Shown piece after piece: positions 60,551-64,000 of a stretch of 64,000 nucleotides of DNA; the stretch's first letter is position 1; the number at the start of each line of letters is the position of its first letter. Source of the stretch: BOG-908 sp964242595. Lineage in GTDB: Bacteria > Pseudomonadota > Alphaproteobacteria > Acetobacterales > Acetobacteraceae. Below the pieces are notes generated by a model. The model saw only the letters and a program-made list of their open reading frames with translations. It was not told the DNA's origin and did not search any database. Both the position numbers and the translations under genes were made by a program. Where the stretch lies: positions 1 to 64,000 of the forward strand of contig CAXTBC010000009.1 of NCBI GenBank assembly GCA_964242595.1. The letters are read 5' to 3'.

Positions 60551-61860
60551 ATGACCGTCGCCACGATGCTCAGGCCTACGGGCACGGCCGAGCGGGTCGA
60601 AGCCTTGGACGTCCTGCGCGGGTTCGCTCTTTGCGGCGTGTTCGTGGTCAACGTCAGCGCGATGGGGCGTAGCCTGACGTGGAACTTCCCGGCAGGACCG
60701 CCTTCCGGCGCGGATCCTTCCTGGCTTCTCTGGGTGGTCCAGCAACTGCTGCTGGAAGGCGCCATGCGCGGCCTGTTCACGCTGCTGTTCGGCGCGGGCG
60801 TGCTCTACCTCACAAGGAGAGCGGACGGACCGGACGCGCCGGTGGCGGTCGCCGAGATCTACCTGCGGCGCTGCCTCGGGCTGATGGGCTTGGGTTTGGC
60901 CGACGCGTTCCCACTCGCCTGGCCAGGCGACATCGTGTTCGACTACGGGCTGACGGGGTTGTTCCTGTTTTCGTTCCGACGCTGCCGCCTTCGCGTGCTG
61001 ACCGCGCTCGCGGTCGGGCTGGTGGTGGTCCTGACCGGCCTGCGGCTCGCGTCGGACGCACCCCGGTTGCAAGCTCTGCATGCAGGCGAGCGCGCCGCTG
61101 CAGCACTGGCAAGCGGCGAGCCCAGCACGCCCGCACGCCGGGCGCCCTGGCCGCCCAGCACGAGACCGTCGCGCGTAGCGGACCGGACCCGGCCGCCATC
61201 GACGCGGAAGCGCAGGCGCGGCAAGGCGGTCCGGCTTCCCTGATAGGCTGGTCCGTCTCGACCTGGGCGGCCCTCACCCTCAACCCGGTTATCGCGGCCG
61301 GCCTGATGGAGTGCGCCGCCTTCATGCTTTTGGGCATGGCACTCTTGAGGACCGGCGTGCTGAGCGGCGCCCGCTCGGCCGCGTTCTACGCCCGGCTCGC
61401 GGCCGGCGGACTGGCCACGGCGCTCGTCCTTCGGGGCGCAGCCGTTCGCGAAGCGTGGACCGGCTACGGGCACCCCACCTATCTCGGCGGCATAACCCAG
61501 ACCGTCTTCTACGAAGCGGGTCGCGCCGCCATGACGCTGAACTGGCTTGGCTGAGTCCTGACGGCCTGCAAGCAATTGCCCCGGATCGCGCTCGCGCCTT
61601 TGCACGCGCTCGGACGCATGACGCTGACGAACTATCTCGGCCAGTCGGTCATCGCCGCCACGCTGTTCTACGGCTTGCGGCTATACGGCCGCCTCGACTG
61701 GCCAACATTGTGGTCGGTAGCGGCGCTGGCGTGCGCAACGCAGGCGGCACTGAGCCTGGCATGGCTCGCCTACTTCCAGATCGGCCCGGCAGAGTGGCTG
61801 CTGCGGTCCGTAGCCTACAACCGCTTTCAATCCTTCGGGAGTGCATCGTCACCTGAGTAG
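60551..61860 (+). pseudogene. DUF418 family membrane protein, broken
   Basis: A roughly 430-residue membrane protein split into pieces. The first part (60551 to about 61130) opens with VEALDVLRGFALCGVFVVN and continues through GAMRGLFTLLFGAGVLYL. A frame change near 61130 leads into ETVARSGPDPAAIDAEAQAR and VIAAGLMECAAFMLLGMALL. An in-frame TGA at 61552-61554 then precedes PLHALGRMTLTNYLGQSVIA and GPAEWLLRSVAYNRFQSF, the DUF418 C-terminal domain. One frameshift and one nonsense codon make function unlikely. DUF418 proteins are polytopic inner-membrane proteins of unknown transport role. Confidence 0.8.
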
Positions 61861-61895
61861 TTCGTTGGCTACGCTAGACTTTGATGTTGACCTGT

Positions 61896-62187
61896 GAAGG
61901 AAGGCCAGGGGCTCTGCCCCTGGACCCCGCTAAGGACAAGTCCTTAAAGGCTGTTTGAAAACTCGCTTCGAGAGCCGCGAAGCGGTCATCTGAGGCCAAT
62001 CTTAAGTAAATCCCGCCAAAATACGGTATCCAGATACCGCTTTTGGTAAGTTTGTACGCTCAACCAACAGCTCGAGCGAGTTTTCAAACGGACTCTTAGA
62101 ACCTGCTTGTAAAAGATCCTAAACAGACGGGGGTCTGGGGCCTCAAGGCCCCAGCGAGGTTTGGGGCAGAGCCCCAACCTTACCCCG
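61896..62187. repeat. Family B repeat with nested MITE (copy B11)
   Basis: Complete unit in the 319 bp gap between the broken DUF418 gene and the prfC stop: GGCCAGGGGCTCTGCCCCTG at the left, MITE at TTA, GGGGCCTCAAGGCCCC and TTGGGGCAGAGCCCCAA at the right. Confidence 0.87.
61947..62095. mobile_element. 149 bp MITE inserted in repeat B11
   Basis: Left end AAGGCTGTTTGAAAACTCGC, right end GCGAGTTTTCAAACGGACTC, TTA duplicated at 61944-61946 and 62096-62098. The interior closely matches the 21578 copy, with a few substitutions. Confidence 0.82.
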
Positions 62188-63706
62188 AAACGACATGATC
62201 CTTGATGTCCCTGAACGCGAGAGAAGCGTTCTGCTCCGTTGTCCGCCGCAGCGTGAACGCCGACGTCGCCAGGAACACCGGATCACCATCCACGTCGTCC
62301 GCCATCGCCGTCCGCTGCTCGCCGGCAAACCTCTCGATCAGCGCACGATCCCCGCTCAGCCACCGCGCCAAATTGTAGGGCGTCGGCTCGAACCCGATCG
62401 CCACGCCGTACTCGCCCGCCAAGCGCGCCTGCAGCACGTCGAGCTGCAGCGTGCCCACCACGCCCACGATCGGCTGGCTGCCATCCTGCGGGCGGAACAA
62501 CTGCACCACGCCCTCCTCGGCCAGCTCCTGCAACGCCTGCCGCAGCTTCTTGGCCTTCATCGCGTCGTCCAGCCGCACCCGCCGCAGGATCTCCGGCGCG
62601 AAGCTCGGCACGCCCAGGAAGCGAAGATCCTCCTCCTGCGTCAGCGTGTCGCCGATCCGCAGCGTGCCGTGGTTGGGGATGCCCACCACGTCGCCGGCAA
62701 ACGCCTCCTCGGCAAGTTGCCTGTCGCGCGCGAAGAAGAACTGCGGCGCGTTCAACGGTATCAGCTTGCCCGTGCGCACCTGACGCAGCTTCATCCCGCG
62801 CTCCAGCCGGCCGGAACAGATGCGCGCGAACGCCATGCGGTCGCGGTGGTTGGGATCCATGTTGGCCTGGATCTTGAACACCAGCGCGGTCAGCGCGTTC
62901 TCGTCGGCGTGCACCGTGCGCGTGTCGGCCACCTGGTCGCGCGGCGGCGGCCCGAACCGCGCCAGCGCGTCCAGCAGGTCCAGCACGCCGATCTCGCGCA
63001 TGGCGCTGCCGAAATACACCGGCGTCAGCGCGCCGGCGCGGAACGCGTCGAAATCCCATTCCGGCAGCGCCGCGCGCACCAGGTCCAGCTCGTCGCCCAA
63101 CGCCTGCATGCGCGGGTCGGACTGCGCCAGCTCGTGCGACAGCCGCATGTCGCGCGTGTGCAGGTCGTAGGTGCCCATGAACTCCGCCGCCCGCCCCACC
63201 GGCCAGGTGGCCGGCGAGGTGTCCAGCGCCAGCGCGCTCGCCACCTCGTCGAGCAGCTCGAACGGGTCGCGCGACTCACGATCCATCTTGTTGACGAAGG
63301 TGATGATCGGGATGTCGCGCAGCCGGCAGATCTCGAACAGCTTGCGCGTGCGCGCCTCGATGCCCTTTGCCGCGTCGATCACCATCACCGCCGAGTCCAC
63401 TGCTGTCAGCGTCCGGTAGGTGTCCTCGGAGAAGTCCTCGTGCCCCGGCGTGTCGAGAAGGTTGTAGATGCAGCCGCCATACTCGAACGTCATCACCGAC
63501 GTCACCACGGAGATGCCGCGCTCGCGCTCGATGCCCATCCAGTCCGACCGCGTGCGCCGCCGCTCGCCCTTGGCACGCACGTTGCCGGCGAGCTGGATGG
63601 CGCCGCCGGCGCGCAGCAGGCGTTCGGTCAGCGTGGTCTTGCCCGCATCGGGGTGGGAGATGATGGCGAAGGTGCGCCGGCGGGCGATCTCGGCGGCTAG
63701 GGTCAT
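62180..63706 (-). CDS. prfC: Peptide chain release factor 3
   Basis: 508 residues, normal RF3 length. The translational GTPase motifs are SHPDAGKTTLTE (G1), RGISVVTSVM (G2 region), DTPGHEDFSEDTYRTLTAVD (G3) and NKMDRESRDP (G4); the domain 2 and RF3-specific C-terminal domain follow (AGDVVGIPNHGTLRIGDTL, VVGTLQLDVLQARL). RF3 recycles RF1/RF2 from the ribosome after termination. The ATG at 63706 was selected over a TTG at 63730 because RF3 proteins start just before the AAEIARRRTFAI block. Confidence 0.95.
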   Translation of the reverse strand: MTLAAEIARRRTFAIISHPDAGKTTLTERLLRAGGAIQLAGNVRAKGERRRTRSDWMGIERERGISVVTSVMTFEYGGCIYNLLDTPGHEDFSEDTYRTLTAVDSAVMVIDAAKGIEARTRKLFEICRLRDIPIITFVNKMDRESRDPFELLDEVASALALDTSPATWPVGRAAEFMGTYDLHTRDMRLSHELAQSDPRMQALGDELDLVRAALPEWDFDAFRAGALTPVYFGSAMREIGVLDLLDALARFGPPPRDQVADTRTVHADENALTALVFKIQANMDPNHRDRMAFARICSGRLERGMKLRQVRTGKLIPLNAPQFFFARDRQLAEEAFAGDVVGIPNHGTLRIGDTLTQEEDLRFLGVPSFAPEILRRVRLDDAMKAKKLRQALQELAEEGVVQLFRPQDGSQPIVGVVGTLQLDVLQARLAGEYGVAIGFEPTPYNLARWLSGDRALIERFAGEQRTAMADDVDGDPVFLATSAFTLRRTTEQNASLAFRDIKDHVVSG

Positions 63707-63722
63707 GTGGACGGAACTTTCG

Positions 63723-63862
63723 TGAAGCAAGGAAGCGGTTCTTTTTTGAAAAAAAGAACCAAAAAACTTTTACTACCGGACGGGTGCCTACCGGCCAGCG
63801 CGCGACAGCGGAGTCAAAGTCTTTTGCTTCTTTTCTTCAGAAAAGAAGGCCTTGCTTCCTTC
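63723..63862. repeat. Family A repeat, both arms (copy A17)
   Basis: Complete element upstream of prfC. The stop codon of the last, partial gene (63837-63839) lies in its right arm. Confidence 0.87.
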
Positions 63863-63999
63863 GCAGGTTGCCCCCCCGAACCTCCAGTCCAGGATGCAAA
63901 TAAGCATCCCGCCCCAGCGCCGCACCCCACCGCGCCCGCACCAGCGCCGCCGCCGCGCTGTCATGCCGACCGCGAGGCACCGTCGCATAGACGAGCCGG
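63837..63999 (-). CDS. C-terminal end of an unidentified protein (runs off the window)
   Basis: The last 53 codons of a minus-strand gene whose start lies beyond the window edge. The readable end includes RLVYATVPRGRHDSAAAALV, then RWGAALGRDAYLHPGLEVRG and finally RRKQGLLF before TGA. The closing KQGLLF is repeat-encoded, as in MobA and the GT87 protein. The RDAYLHPGLEV pattern is reminiscent of C-termini of some GT2-like glycosyltransferases, but that is too short to assign. Confidence 0.5.
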   Translation of the reverse strand, partial: RLVYATVPRGRHDSAAAALVRARWGAALGRDAYLHPGLEVRGGNLRRKQGLLF

Positions 64000-64000
64000 G

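Noticed and set aside
62195..63700. A 501-codon open frame antisense to prfC
   Set aside because: Composition dominated by Arg/His/Gln/Val; prfC on the other strand is unambiguous.
1140..63862. A CRISPR array formed by the recurring family A sequences
   Set aside because: Copies are kilobases apart, inverted rather than direct, and lie between unrelated genes; no cas genes are present.

Overview
The window is 64 kb of GC-rich bacterial DNA with short intergenic gaps, many TGATG- and GTGA-type gene overlaps and frequent GTG or TTG starts. Gene content points to an alphaproteobacterium, most likely Acetobacterales/Acetobacteraceae: an rsmB / rpe / heparinase block, the short type of ArgC, flavodoxin-type IspG, DUF1302/DUF1329 envelope genes, a PQQ-dehydrogenase-like gene, and two abundant families of interspersed repeats. 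The taxonomic placement is inferred from gene content, not from a marker-gene comparison.

Layout. 0-5.2 kb: an SDR, then a translationally coupled minus-strand trio (HAD-UbiA fusion, DprE1-like FAD oxidase, GT87 polytopic glycosyltransferase) that looks like a lipid-linked pentose supply and transfer module. 5.3-12 kb: a small membrane protein, a truncated FAD oxidoreductase cut off beside a repeat, a PAS/GGDEF/EAL protein with a dead GGDEF, an M28 GCPII-like peptidase, folD and yggT. 12-20 kb: tRNA-Ala, a DUF4142 protein, a single-domain response regulator, a GT39 transferase, rsmB, a frameshifted PGN_0703-like nuclease relic, rpe and a heparinase II/III family gene. 20-30.5 kb: GT4, a YghU-type GST, an FNT channel, an Mfd-type helicase, DUF1810, ispG and a small DxD glycosyltransferase. 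30.5-36 kb: a thioesterase, a visibly less GC-rich PQQ/triple-haem fusion protein, then a decayed zone with an IS5-family transposase relic and a DUF1223 pseudogene. 36-46.5 kb: housekeeping genes (gamma-carbonic anhydrase, argC, rpsI, rplM, marC, mobA, tRNA-His, aminotransferase, glnB, glnA). 46.7-60.3 kb: a DUF1302 outer-membrane protein, a YCF48-like protein, an RND transporter and two DUF1329 proteins, followed by a phosphotransferase/TetR pair and an SDR/GMC oxidoreductase pair. These are plausibly one trans-envelope uptake or export system with oxidative enzymes for a hydrophobic compound. 60.5-64 kb: a broken DUF418 gene, prfC and the 3' end of an unidentified gene.

Two repeat families punctuate the window. 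Family A (17 copies) consists of AT-rich inverted units built around TTCTTTTTTGAAAAAAAGAA. Its inner TGA supplies the stop codon of several genes, so their last residues are encoded by repeat DNA. Family B (11 copies) is a GC-rich multi-hairpin unit found at gene 3' ends. Three family-B copies each carry a 149-150 bp MITE inserted at the same TTA trinucleotide.

No CRISPR array, prophage or intact insertion sequence was seen.
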